A stretch of DNA of 64,000 nt from Mortierella sp. BCC40632 (taxonomy: Eukaryota > Mortierellomycota > Mortierellomycetes > Mortierellales > Mortierellaceae), in NCBI GenBank assembly GCA_011634665.1, contig WAEK01000029.1:58501-122500 (forward strand). Direction: 5' to 3'. Of this stretch, positions 22,316 through 33,221 are shown in pieces. Under the pieces are notes generated by a model. That model saw only the letters and a list, made by a program, of their open reading frames with translations. It was not told the DNA's origin and did no database searches. Positions within the stretch are counted from its first letter, which is position 1. Each line of letters opens with the position of its first letter. The position numbers and the translations under genes are program-made.

Positions 22316-22484
22316 ATGATCACCCCACCAGCAGTTCAAAGAGGTCTCCTTACCTTGGACCGATCGCTGTTCAAGAAGACAGTCGAGGTCATGGCGGTCA
22401 GGATTCCCGCTAACCAGACAATGGAATGCAAGAAGGCTCTCGGAAAGTACGTCTTGGACTAGGCTAGGACCAACAAGCTACCAA

Positions 22485-22522
<38 letters not shown>

Positions 22523-24684
22523 AGTAGCCATGGCTGACTAGACTGATTCCTTTTCATATCCAACCACACCAATAGCGATCTTATGCTGGAGCCAAAGATC
22601 AGGAATGTCAAGGAGAGTGATGATGGTGAAAAGTCCAAGCGTCTAGTCCTTCTCAGCCTCGATATTCAGAACGAGGGTAATCAGGATCTTACTTTACAAT
22701 ACTTAAAAAAAAAAATCCGCATAGAGAGGAGCAGACATGCTGAATGATCTAGCTGGGAATCAACTCGCTTGTCCTAACCGGTCAACGATATCTGCTTTGA
22801 CTTTTTTTTTTATACGCTTCCTAGAACTTGAGGGCGCCTCGGACAAGACAAAGGAATACATTAAGGAAAAGGGATTTGATCTGACGCGGACAGAATTCTC
22901 AGTCAGCTACGATCACTGGTCTGCCGGTAAGGGAGTCTCCCCCCCCCACCACCACCACCACCGCAACCACCATCTCTCGCAACGACTATGTTTGATCGAA
23001 TCCATGATGTGCAAAAGCATACTGGCCCGCTGACTACTATCGTCTCTGTATTGGAAAAAAAAAACAATCACAACTGCAACAAAAACTCTGTGCATTCTAG
23101 ATGAAATTCTTCGTGCAATTCTTCCCGAGGAGTACGTTGACGAGGCACCATCCTCGTTCACGACGGTTGGACATATCGCTCATATGAATCTCAAGGATGA
23201 GTACCTGCCCTGGAAGCATCTGATTGGAGAAGTGATCCTGGACAAGAACCCCAACCTTAAGACTGTTGTCAACAAAACTGATTCGATCGACACCACCTTT
23301 CGATTCTTCAAGATGGAGATCCTTGCTGGAGAAGACAATATGATTGCAGAAGTAGTAAGTATCTCTCTATCCCTATGGGAGGGGGGAGTTCTGCGTTGTG
23401 TTTAATCTCCTCATTTTGGCTATGGAGGTGATCTCAGCATTCTCGCAAGCCTTTTAAAGTAACTTATCCCATGTCTCTTTCTTTCCTTTGTCTTGATAGA
23501 GAGAGAGCAATTGCAGATTCAAGTTTGATTTCTCGCAGGTCTACTGGAACTCTCGACTTCATACGGAGCATGATCGTCTAGTCAAGTTGTTCAAGCCAAC
23601 AGATATAGTGTGCGATGTCATGGCAGGCGTTGGACCTTTTGCAATGCCAGCTGCCAAGAAGGGATGCATGGTATATGCAAACGACCTGAACCCTGTCTCG
23701 TACAAGTATATGCTCGAGAATTCCAAGTTGAATAAGGCAAGTCTTCTTTTCGAGACTCTCTACCCCCACCTCCCACTCCTTCCCACGTGAATTGTCCCCT
23801 CCTTCTTTCTACCGTATCTTGGTCTTTTCATCTAATGAGAAATCAACCTTTCTCATTTTTTTTCTTGGAACTCTACCAGATTCAAAGAAACCTACACATC
23901 TATAACATGGACGGTAGGGAGTTTATTCGCAAGGCTGTTGAGGATTTTGAGAAATCAGGCTACCGACCTACACCTGTGGCTGTTGATCCCAAGAAGGCCA
24001 AGCAATCAAACACAGCCGATCAAAAACCAGCCGAGACGGTGACCCCAGTATCCGATACTACCACCACCACCACCACCACCAACAGTTCGTTCAAGACGTT
24101 TGATCACTTTGTGATGAACCTTCCAGCAACTGCCATCGAGTTCTTGGATGCCTTCCGCGGACTTTTCCATGGTCGTGAGGATCAGATTTTGGAACCCAAG
24201 AGTCAACTTCCTATGATCCATTGCCACTGTTTCTCCAAGAGTGAGTCGCCCGAGGAAGATGTCAAGGGACGTGTCGAGGCTGTGATGGGGGGTCCATTGG
24301 AAATGGATTCTGTCAAGTTGCACTGGGTTCGGAAGGTGGCTCCGAATAAGGATATGTACTGTGTTTCATTCCGACTTCCTGCACAGATTGCTTTCGCAAG
24401 GTAAGGTAATGTTTCTTGCTTTATTTTTTATTATTATTATTATTATTATTTTTAAAAAAAAAAAAAAAAAAAATACTACTACAACAAGACCAATTTGGCA
24501 TTGAGACTAATCAAGTTGTGTAAAAAAAAAAAAAAAAAGTCCCAATAGCGACAACAAGAGAAAGCTCGAGTCCGAGCCAGCTCAAGGATCGGATTCGGGT
24601 GTTCTCGCCACAGGAGCAGATGATACCAAGACCCCTGTCGAATCAGAGTCAGAGTCTGCAGAGAAGCGCTTGAAAAAAGAGTAA
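22316..24684 (+). CDS. TRM5: tRNA (guanine37-N1)-methyltransferase Trm5
   Basis: Trm5 methylates N1 of G37 next to the anticodon, using S-adenosylmethionine, and prevents +1 frameshifting. Seven exons: 22316..22446, 22576..22676, 22825..22926, 23101..23354, 23500..23736, 23880..24400, 24549..24684; 493 residues. Family motifs in order: [44 protein letters not shown], the RNA/AdoMet region [15 protein letters not shown], the AdoMet loop [28 protein letters not shown], and the catalytic [16 protein letters not shown] Thr-rich insert (eight Thr in a row near 24058-24080) and a charged C-terminal tail ending KRLKKE are additions; the tail could be a nuclear localisation signal. Intron 1 contains an A35 run. 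Intron 5 (23737..23879) is a GC-AG intron. Confidence 0.95.
22486..22520. repeat. A35 homopolymer inside TRM5 intron 1
   Basis: A run of 35 A residues lies between donor 22447 and acceptor 22575. Intronic A or T runs like this recur across the window. Confidence 0.9.
23737..23879 (+). other. GC-AG intron (TRM5 intron 5)
   Basis: The exon ends AAG and the intron begins GCAAGT, the classic context for GC donors. A phase-0 junction is required to join LNK to [15 protein letters not shown]. The nearest GT (23741) would change the frame. The acceptor is TACCAG. Confidence 0.85.
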
Positions 24685-25044
24685 TTATCATTCATCACCT
24701 CATCACCATAATTAAAACACGCGCGCACACACACACATTTTATGAGTTGGGAAAAAAAAAAAAAAAAAAAAAAAAACGGATGAGGCTCCATGAGAGGGGG
24801 GGAGGGGTCTGGAGCAACTCTCCCTCACTCATATCATAAAAATACTCCCCGAACCGTCGGCCTCCCAAAGAGAAACATTTTCTGAAAAAAAGGGATATAT
24901 TTAAAGAGATACAAAAAAAAAAAATGGAGCGTCTTATCTGCAACTACTTGGCTTTTAGAAGATTAGAGGCAAAACCCCAATGAATGTTGGGAGAGAGGGG
25001 GTAAAGACTTGAGGTGAAGGGAGGAAAAATGAGAAAAAAAAATC
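24685..25044. other. Convergent spacer TRM5/GNA1
   Basis: Shared 3' region with a CA-rich patch (24720-24738) and an A26-class run near 24751-24776. It probably holds both polyadenylation regions. No gene seen. Confidence 0.5.
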
Positions 25045-25677
25045 TTACAACTTGGCCTTGCTGACATACCAACCCATCTCCACACCCTTGCGCTCGAAAC
25101 CACACTTTTCGTAAAAAGGGACATTCTTTTCTGAACAATCCAGAATGACCTTATAACAACCAGCTTGTTCACCGAGGGTCTTCAAGGTCTCAATGATCCT
25201 CAAACCAAGCTTCTTTCCTTGCTGATCAGCCGAGACGGCAATATCCTCGATGTGACCGACCAGTCCAAGGCCACGGATGAACTTGCGTTCGATCAAGATG
25301 GTACCAGCGGCAACAATCTTGCCACGACCTGGTGGAACGAGCTCCAGAAGATCCTGTGATGGTGATACAGAGTTTGCTGGTGATGGCACGTTCATGTCCT
25401 CGATCACGATCGTAAAGTACTGATCGTTGTGCTTCTTCAGGTATTGGAATCGTTCCTCAAACTTGAAGGGGTCAATCTCGCCTACCACCGTGAGAACCTC
25501 GAGTGTCTTGAGGAACGAGGTGTTGTGACGGAGTTGGTTGTCGGATCGAGAAAGAGGTCGGACAAAGTGTCCTGGAGGAAGAACCTGCTGAAGACTGTCA
25601 GGGATCAATGCTGGGTCGAACAGGAAATCGTTCGAGTTTTTGAAGGGACTCTTCTTGGGCAAGGTGATTGGGGCCAT
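25045..25677 (-). CDS. GNA1: Glucosamine-6-phosphate N-acetyltransferase
   Basis: Gna1 transfers acetyl from acetyl-CoA to glucosamine-6-phosphate on the route to UDP-GlcNAc and chitin. Single exon, 210 residues (yeast Gna1 is 159). The GNAT core is unmistakable: VGEIDPFKFEERFQYLK, VAAGTILIERKFIRGLG, GHIEDIAVSADQQGKKLG (acetyl-CoA loop) and the hallmark GCYKVILDCSEKNVPFYEKCGF near the C-terminus. Extra length comes from an N-terminal leader of about 30 residues and a Ser/Pro-rich insert between strands beta3 and beta4 (NVPSPANSVSPSQD). The start Met (codon at 25675-25677) was chosen because the upstream in-frame sequence to 26202 is CT/GA-repeat low-complexity 5' leader. It is head-to-head with the MscS gene. 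Confidence 0.93.
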   Translation of the reverse strand: MAPITLPKKSPFKNSNDFLFDPALIPDSLQQVLPPGHFVRPLSRSDNQLRHNTSFLKTLEVLTVVGEIDPFKFEERFQYLKKHNDQYFTIVIEDMNVPSPANSVSPSQDLLELVPPGRGKIVAAGTILIERKFIRGLGLVGHIEDIAVSADQQGKKLGLRIIETLKTLGEQAGCYKVILDCSEKNVPFYEKCGFERKGVEMGWYVSKAKL

Positions 25678-26216
25678 GATGGGTTTTGTTCCTGCTTCGT
25701 GTTTCGAAAACTGGTTAGTTGGGTTGGTTGGTTCTTGAGGAGGGGTGCGTGAGGTGCGGACGAGAAGAGGTACTTGTGTCGACTGGAGGGGAGAAAGCCG
25801 AGTCTTGCGGGTGACGTTGGTTCGGTGGATGGATTGGATGAAATTGAATGGAAGAAAGAAAGAAAGAAAGATGGGAACAGATGGAATGGGAAAGAGAAAA
25901 GAGGGGTGCGTGTCGCGGGAAAGAGCCAAAGGATATAAAGGGGCGGACAAAGACTGCCAGACTTGCTCCCCGCTTCTGTGTGTGCGTGTCTCTCTCTCTC
26001 TCTCTCTCTCTGTGGGTGTGTTTGTGTGTGCGTGTGTTGTCTCGTCTATTGCAGGAACGCGCCCTATTTTTACGCTTTCGTGGGACCGGTCCTTTGTCTG
26101 GTCCATGGACGGAGCCAATTTTTTGTTCTTATTGCGAATCGTGCCCACGGAGCATCGATTTAATAGAGCCAACCACAGGACACAAAGAACAGAGGTCGCC
26201 ATCTACCCGTTCTGGG

Positions 26217-26248
<32 letters not shown>

Positions 26249-26579
26249 TTCTCTCTCTGCTCTACTACAAATAAAAACATGCCTGAGCCAAGATGTTGCC
26301 AGGGTCAACCTTTCACCCAGGTTGTGGAGATTATGGGCTTGGTCTACCAACCTCCTCTTGCCGAGGAGCGGCAGCCCTTCTCCCCAAGGCTTGCGCCCTC
26401 AGGGCTCTCAGAATGAGGCTGCAAGCTCTGGTCATTGGCTCAGCAGGTCGTGGAAGAAGAAGAAGATGAAGAAAGAGTGGGGCAACATTAGTGCAGTCCT
26501 GGCATTTGTGGATTCCTATGGATACGGAACGACTCTTTTATTATTTGCTCTTTGGGCAGACGCGACACACACAAGAGAG

Positions 26580-26642
<63 letters not shown>

Positions 26643-26912
26643 AGAGAGAGAGAGAAAAGGTGGGTTTGTCAGGTCTGAGAGGTAGACCAGGAAGGTCAGA
26701 ACAAACAGATTCTACTTTTTGGTTCCAGCTTGGCCCGTGGTGCCTCCAGGAAGTGCGAAGCGGGTGTGTTGCGTGGAGGGGGATCTTGCAACATCCATTG
26801 TCCCATCCTCCATCCATCCATCCATCCACCCATCCTCCAGTCCAATTCAGCTCATTCGACCTATTCGGCGCATTGTATCTCCATTTACTTTTCCATTCCG
26901 CATGCTGGTTCC
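25678..26912. promoter_or_regulatory. Divergent spacer GNA1/MscS with CT and GA microsatellites
   Basis: It carries a TC array at 25989-26011, a second at about 26218-26256 and a GA array at about 26586-26660. The CCATCCATCC tract near 26811-26832 lies just upstream of the MscS start. Long open frames through these arrays (for example 25848..26678) are repeat artefacts. Presumed bidirectional promoter. Confidence 0.5.
26586..26660. repeat. GA dinucleotide array
   Basis: About 75 bp of nearly pure GA repeat with a few AA interruptions; the largest microsatellite in the window. Confidence 0.9.
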
Positions 26913-29900
26913 ATGACAATGGACCCTCTGGGCACTCAAGTTCAGGCGGAGCCAGGAACCGTCAGCACCACTTCCTCCCGGTCTCGTACAACACAGTCTA
27001 ACAATTATCCACATGGCCTGCCATGCCTGCTTTCAGGAGACATCGAGCCAGTGCTGGAGGTGAATGAACACGACCTACAAGAGGACACGGTCTTTGCACA
27101 ACAACGAAGCACGGCCCACAACGTGGTCCAGGCGTTCCCCATTCATGCGATCCTCACAGGAACGGACACGAACAAGAGCCACGTGTTGCGTCCTTCTACA
27201 GAGCCTCCTCTCCCCCCTCCTCCTCCACTCCAGCGCCGCTCTTCGCACCCTCCGACTCTCTTCCAGAATACGTACTCAAGCACAGATTCAACGGGACCCC
27301 AGGATATGCCCTACTTGGGTACGACTCATGACGAATCCTTCACTTTTGCTATAGCGGACCCAATGGCGTCCTGCTCTAGCAGCAGTGGTGCAATCTCCAT
27401 GTCGAGAGCCAGTAGCTCCAGATCCAAAGCCCCTGTATCCGTTTTCATCCCGAGGTCCTCATCTACAGCTTCCTCTATCACAATCGGCACGACAGTAGGA
27501 CAAGAGGTAGTTGTCAAGTCAGCCGAGTTACAATCTCCTGGAACAACGTTACGAAAACGCAAGTCGGCTCGATCCACCCATACCACACGATCTTCAGAAC
27601 ACTTTCGTCAATCCATTAGTGCTGCCACCGTGGTTCACCCTTCCTCCCCTTCAGAAGCCTCAACACCTCAGAGCGATGCTTTGATCCAGGCCATGCAACG
27701 GAAGCCATCCTTTAGTTCTGTGCGGGACAATGTTCCTTCAGGGATCAAGACTTCAGCTGTTGTGGCAGACGCCGCATCCTTTAAGCTCTTTGTCGAAGAG
27801 GCATCGCCTAGTCATTCACTCAAACAAACCCAGATCGTGACAGGTCAGCAGCCAGCCGCAAACGGCGCCAGTGGCAGTAATGGCGGCGGTAGTGGTGGTG
27901 GTGGCGGAGGAGGAGGAGGTGCAGGGTCGGACGAGGATTTTGATTGGGAAGAAGACAAGATCTACGAAGTCAAGGACATTCCCAACAACCCACAGAAATC
28001 ACCCGATAACGATGTTTGTTGTAGTCCGTTCCATCGTCTACTCCACCCTTGGGTCATCAAGACCTTTCAAAACCTGTTTATCCTGGGCTTCTTCCTCACC
28101 CCCTTGGCTGTCCATCGCCATGGACACCATGCACACGATACGATCATATTGCTTGACCATGGCAAGCCGTACTTGGCACTTGTACTGGGACATCATGTAG
28201 GCTACTTTGTAACTCAGTTCCTTGTCATGGGCATTTTTAAACTCATTTACAAGTTTGGGTCTGTCAAAGTCAAGATCAAACTAGAGACCCATGACGCGTT
28301 GGTCCCCTTGGTTGCTCGGTCGGTCTGGCTCTTTGGCCTGATTGCCTTTTGGGAAGTTTTTATGCACATCCCTTCCTGTGCCAAGGCCAAAGCCGCTCTC
28401 GGGGCTGAAGGAGATGACGGAGGGGTTGATACGCATTGTCGAAAGTGGATCTTTTGGTGGGTAAGACGAACCCTCTGGGGTTTCCAGGTAACCAACATTC
28501 TATATATCATGAAACGATACCTCATGCAGTGTCTTTCGGATCGGTTTGAGCAGGACAATTCTCGGTTTGTCGAGTTGAATTTTCAGGGACATGTGTTGGA
28601 TGGACTACACAAGATCAAGCAACGGATCCCCAAAATGCCTTCAGCTCATCCTTCAGGATATCATTATCGATGGGCAGATCGATCCAGTAATTGGCTTTCG
28701 ACCTATCAGGGTGTCCGATCCCCTAGTTCTTGTAGCCGACCCAACTCTGCAAAGGACGACCGACCCTCTACTGCTGGGATGATCAACTCGGACAGCAGCC
28801 ATCCAAGCCAGCAGAGGCCACCGATCCTTGAACGCTTGAAATATCATTTTCGTCGAAAGAAGAGAACTCAGAGCACAGCAAGTGTCCGAACGACGGTCAC
28901 GTCCCCGTCGGGATCTCTTGGAGAGGCCGAAAAGGATCATGAGTTAGACCCACAAGAGTATGTCAAGATGAGTCGTAAACGCAAGGTTAGGTTGATTGAC
29001 GGTCTTCGGAACAAGCCAATCGAGGTATGATAGGAAAGGAGGCCCTGGGGTCTATTCTATGTGATGCAATGTGTTGCCTTCCTTGACGGGGACTAATTCC
29101 GAATGGAGACTCTTCTAGAATCCGTACAAAAAGGCTAAAGATTTATGGAATAGGATCTGTCCACCCCACAGGAACCACATTGAACGCGTTGATTTGGAGC
29201 AACCCTTTAAAAAGGAACTCATGGACCGTGTTTGGAAATTGTTTGATCCAAATGAAAGTGGAGTCGTGACACGCTCCATGTTTAAGCAAGGTAAAAAGAG
29301 GAGGGTTGAGGTGGGGGGAAGATGTTCAGGAGGATGTTTGCAGAGATGAGCCTTTTTTGGTTTTCTTTTTCGTTTCTTTTGCTAGTCTTATCAGGGAAAA
29401 AAAGAGCTAACCTGGACAATACTATAGCCATTGTCGATATTGTGAATCTTCGCAAGAGCATTACTTCAACCCACAAGACCTTTGAAAATGCCATGGCCAA
29501 GCTCGATATGCTATTCAATATCTTGTTTGTGTTTTTTGTGATTGTCGCGTTTTTGATCCTCTATGATCTTGGTGTGCAGCAGTTTGCCGTCGGTGTATCA
29601 TCGGTAAGCTTGCTGTTCATCCTTAGAGAGAGAACCAATGTGAAAAAAGTGACTTGACTGAGAATCTAAACAAGTTGACTTTCTTTCTTTGCATCCTCTC
29701 CTATTTCTTTTCTCCTCCTCTTCCCCTCCCCCCTCTCACATCGCGTAGATGGTCCTGGGCTGTGCCTTTGTTACCGGAACCTCTGCCAAGAATGCGTTCG
29801 AGTCCATGGTCTTTATCTTTGTCATTGTAATTTTCCTTGTATTTTTGTTTTTAAAATTAATTCCGCATCTTGCTGGTCTCATGTACAAAATCTTTGTCTA

Positions 29901-31636
29901 ATCTTCCCAGAGTGTTTCATTTTCATATCAATCTACTAACAGTTCTGCCTGTTATCTTTGTTTGTTTTATGCACTTTTTGAAATACATGGATATTTTTCT
30001 TTATTAGCGACGTAAGAAACCCGTTGAGCAATAGCCTAAAATATCGAGTGGTTTTGACATGGTAACCCCCATCTCCCTACATCATTTCAGGGGTCTAATC
30101 TTTTCTTTTCTTCCCTCCCTCCTTCTCTCTCTCTCATTGTATTAGCATTTGATGTCGGGGACCGAGTAGAGTTGGATGTAAGTGTCATAACCTTGCCACC
30201 GTTGCATGGGTCGGAGAAAAAAAAAGGAAGTCAGTTCTAACTCTGATGACTATCCTGTAGGGTGCATTTTTTAGTGTTCTGACCATTCATATCCTGACGA
30301 CAGAGATGAAACGTGGAGATGGCATGGTGAGTGGAATAAACAAACGCAGTATGCAGAATTCCGTTGGCTTGGATTGAGTTCACCCGGAAAATTCTACAGG
30401 GACTAAAAAAAAATCCCCACGGACCGCATGGAAATTTGTTGAATAGAGAATACTAGCGCCGAATTACGTCCTCGCAGGAAAGAACATCCATAACCTTAGT
30501 CGATCAGGCAAGTCTCGTTCACTTTTTGTGTTGCATGGGCTCAAGGTGGGGCGGAAAAAACTTCCTAACCAATCATATTTCATTTTTTAAAAATCATTAT
30601 CTGGAGATTAGGCGACCATGTAGAAAACGTGTTCATGGATGTTCCACTCTTCAGTTCCGGTCGAACCATCCAACGCATGAAGCAGAAAATTCAAGCCTAT
30701 GTCGAAGGCGAAGCTGCTGCAGACTTTCTTAAGATTGATGTGATCTTGAATGCGACCAACAACCATACTAAAGATGGTACCAGCAAAGCCTGTCTTCAGA
30801 TTCTCTTTCGTGTCTTTCATCGAGGTCGTTGGGTCGATTCCGAGTTTGCGGCAAGGAAACTCAAGGCGGTTCTCTTTCTTCGTGAATCGCTCAATGAACT
30901 TGAACAAGAGGACTTGAGAGATCTATTGGCATTGCGACGGTCTTTTGGAATTACCAACGCCGCCATTCCTGAAGCGCAAGGAGATCCCCCCGAAGGTGAT
31001 CCTTGTTGTGGAGTCGCACCAATGGGATCTTTGAGCGATCCGCCTGTACTGAATGAGGCAGGGGTACCTGTTGGATTTGTGGGCACTTCAGGGAATGTCT
31101 TTGACATTCCACACAGACCCACCTGTCTCTGCTCCTGCGCTATCCCTTCGGCTATCCATGGAAACTCTCTACGGTTTTCGGAGCATCCATCCGGACGTAT
31201 TACCCGACAAATGTCGCATGACTCGTGTCGAACTGTTCATAACCTATCACCGACACAGGAGGATGGACATGGTGGCGGAGCTCCTAAAAGTCCACAGTCG
31301 GGTGCTTCGGGTTCTGCAGGCATATATCGGAGTAGTACTTATCCGGGGGCACGAGGGGTGATTCACTTGCAGCAGGCCCCACAGAGCCACCAACATTTAC
31401 GCAATGGATCCAGAGATGATACACATCAGCAACAACAGCAACAGCAAATGCAGTCATCTCAACAAAGCTCTCCTCGGTTGACTGGTAATGAAGCTGGAGC
31501 TGGCGCAGGCGCCGGAGGGACGAATCAGGCTCGTCTGGTCGACTCTCGACATATTTTAATCCCAGAGACGGTCCAGCTTTCGACTAATGCTGCCAACTTT
31601 CAACCTTTTCCGAATGGGTTCCAGTTTCAACGGTAG
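26913..31636 (+). CDS. EF-hand mechanosensitive ion channel of the MscS family (Msy1/Msy2-like)
   Basis: Nine exons: 26913..29024, 29119..29290, 29428..29603, 29749..29826, 30008..30011, 30146..30177, 30261..30326, 30447..30507, 30612..31636; 1241 residues. Exon 1 encodes a ~350-residue disordered Ser/Thr-rich N-terminus with a poly-Gly run, then membrane helices (NLFILGFFLTPLAV, GYFVTQFLVMGIFK, SVWLFGLIAFWEVF). An EF-hand follows (FDPNESGVVTRSMF), then the MscS pore helix (FVFFVIVAFLILYDLG, FVTGTSAKNAFESMVFIFV), the beta domain (FDVGDRVELDG), and the PNYVLAGKNIHN region. The C-terminus is Gln/Gly-rich. In fission yeast Msy1/Msy2 act in the ER/nuclear envelope and limit calcium rise on hypo-osmotic shock; the same role is likely here but inferred. 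The 5' end is the least certain part. A 4-nt microexon and a GC-AG intron are needed for the frame. Confidence 0.88.
30008..30011 (+). other. 4-nt microexon in the MscS gene
   Basis: The four bases CGAC are bounded by TTTATTAG on the left and GTAAGA on the right. They turn the phase-0 end of exon 4 (..FIFVI) into phase 1 so that exon 6 reads (R)PFDVGDRVELD, the conserved MscS segment. Without it the junction shifts frame. Confidence 0.82.
30508..30611 (+). other. GC-AG intron (MscS intron 8)
   Basis: The exon ends TCAG and the intron begins GCAAGT; the acceptor is GATTAG. A phase-1 junction restores SRSGDHVENVFMDVP. The neighbouring GT at 30512 would give phase 2 and break the frame. Confidence 0.82.
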
Positions 31637-31930
31637 AACCTAGAGATACCTTCTTTCTTTCTTTCTTTCTTTCTTCTTCTTCTCTCTCTCATCGCTCATA
31701 ATTTGGAGCGACCCTAAACCCTCTTGATCACTCACTTACTCTTCCGCCCTCCAGGAGAGTTTTTACATTGTCGTGTGCAGGTGTATCCATAATGATCGAC
31801 AGTATAATAGATGTTTCTTGTAATTCGCTCTATGCAAAGCCTTTCTCCTCTCTGGCATTTTTTTTTTTTTTTTTTTTTCGTTCGCCCTCCCTTTTTTCCC
31901 CCCTCGAAGCAGCCGAAATTGTTTCGTTCT

Positions 31931-31964
<34 letters not shown>

Positions 31965-32014
31965 CTTTTCTTTATATTCTGGTTAATGATGTTAATGAAA
32001 TGGCTACCCAAGTC
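31637..32014. other. Convergent spacer MscS/MED31
   Basis: Contains a CTTT/CTT array (31651-31692), a T run at about 31858-31878 and a T31 run at 31934-31964. It serves two converging 3' ends. No gene. Confidence 0.5.
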
Positions 32015-32902
32015 CTAAGGCATTCCATGACTTGCTGTCCCTGGGACCACTGCTCCTGGACCCTGAGGAGGTCTTGTGACAGATGGTACTGATTGTCCAG
32101 AAGGGAGATGTACAAGCATAGGTGTATCATGTTGAGGAATAGCAGAAGGCGAGGAGGCAAGAGGGAGACCCAATGTGGAAGAAGAGGCAGAAGAAGAAGA
32201 TTCATTCTTGATCTCGACCCTTGATCCATCGGGCATAATTTCCATCCGCACAACCTTGTCCTGATTCCTGAGGTATTGCCAATGATAGTATTGTCTTTCG
32301 TGTACGAATGTGGCGGTATCCTGTTTGGCCAATTGATCCCGAAATGATTTGTGTTGGAGAAGGGACAAGAAGTGAAGGCAGTGTGGGTAACTAAAAAAAA
32401 AAAAAAAAAAAAAGTAAGGGCCGTGGAGATGGTCAACGGTCAGGATGAGAGGTTGAAAAGAGCATACACTATGAAGCCAACTTTTTTGTCTCCTATTCGA
32501 CCGCGTACATGATAAACTTGGCGTATTCGGGTTTCCTAAAGTATTGGAGATAGTCGAGGTAGCGGACAAAGGCCTCCTGATTAAAGTATTGTTGCTGAGC
32601 AAGGTCTGGAGTGAATAAAAAAAAAAAAAAAAAAAAAAAGTGTAGAGAGACAGGAACAGGTCAAATTCAGCGTTCTTTTCTTTATCAGAGAGCCTCTTGC
32701 TGCGCGTATAATTCCATGCCCTAGAGAAGACGCGAAGGAAATGCTGCAGGCCATTACTGTGGAGGTACCAAGGATTGGCTAGACATTGAACAAACTCGAG
32801 TTCGATCTGAAATCGTTTGAGTTGTTCGTATTCATCCTCAGACTGTAATGGCACGTTGATGGCCTTGGATGCTGTGGTTGTTCCTGCTGGTGATGGAATC
32901 AT
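32015..32902 (-). CDS. MED31: Mediator complex subunit 31 (Soh1)
   Basis: Med31 belongs to the middle module of Mediator and supports RNA polymerase II transcription. Three exons on the minus strand: 32758..32902, 32509..32605, 32015..32390; 205 residues. The conserved core is RFQIELEFVQCLANPWYLH, LAQQQYFNQEAFVRYLDYLQYF, RKPEYAKFI, YPHCLHFLSLLQHKSFRDQL and FVHERQYYHWQYL, spanning all three exons with phases 1 and 2 matching. Both introns carry A/T homopolymers. The ~85-residue C-terminal Ser/Pro-rich tail is longer than in animals. The start at MIPSPAG was preferred because the upstream in-frame Lys/Arg-Glu run comes from a TTTC microsatellite in the leader. It is head-to-head with PARG. Confidence 0.95.
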   Translation of the reverse strand: MIPSPAGTTTASKAINVPLQSEDEYEQLKRFQIELEFVQCLANPWYLHSNGLQHFLRVFSRAWNYTRSKRLSDKEKNAEFDLFLSLYTFFFFFFFYSLQTLLSNNTLIRRPLSATSTISNTLGNPNTPSLSCTRSNRRQKSWLHSVCSFQPLILTVDHLHGPYFFFFFFFSYPHCLHFLSLLQHKSFRDQLAKQDTATFVHERQYYHWQYLRNQDKVVRMEIMPDGSRVEIKNESSSSASSSTLGLPLASSPSAIPQHDTPMLVHLPSGQSVPSVTRPPQGPGAVVPGTASHGMP

Positions 32903-33221
32903 TTCTTTCTTTCTTTCTTTCTTTCTTTTTTTCTTCCTGTGAAATCCCGGAATCCTGTTGGACAAGAGAGGATGTGCGAATGATAAGGTTGACGGGATGG
33001 GAATGGGCGATGGCAAAAATAGGGCTCGGGGCCAGAAACACGAGAGTGAAATTTGGCCACCATTTCTTGTGGCACAGTCACTGTGGCACTCCTTTTTTTT
33101 TTTTTTTTAAGCTGCTCTCCTCTCTGCCGTTTTTTTTTTTTTTTTTTTTTTTGTTCGTTCCTCTCATGCTCCCCCATCGCTTTACTTTGCCACTCTTCCC
33201 CTCCTCCATCTCATTCACAGA
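32903..33221. promoter_or_regulatory. 319-bp bidirectional promoter MED31/PARG
   Basis: The short spacer separates two divergent start codons. It contains a TTTC array at 32902-32929 on the MED31 side and T16 and T22 runs at about 33093-33108 and 33130-33151 toward PARG. The T tracts may exclude nucleosomes; that is inference. Confidence 0.5.

Noticed and set aside
25848..26678. A 276-codon frame between GNA1 and MscS
   Set aside because: It consists largely of CT- and GA-microsatellite translation (Ser-Leu and Arg-Glu runs) in a divergent promoter.
31053..31361. An alternative frame inside the last MscS exon
   Set aside because: It looked protein-like, but the main frame continues without a stop to a Gln/Gly-rich C-terminus and keeps the exon sum divisible by three.
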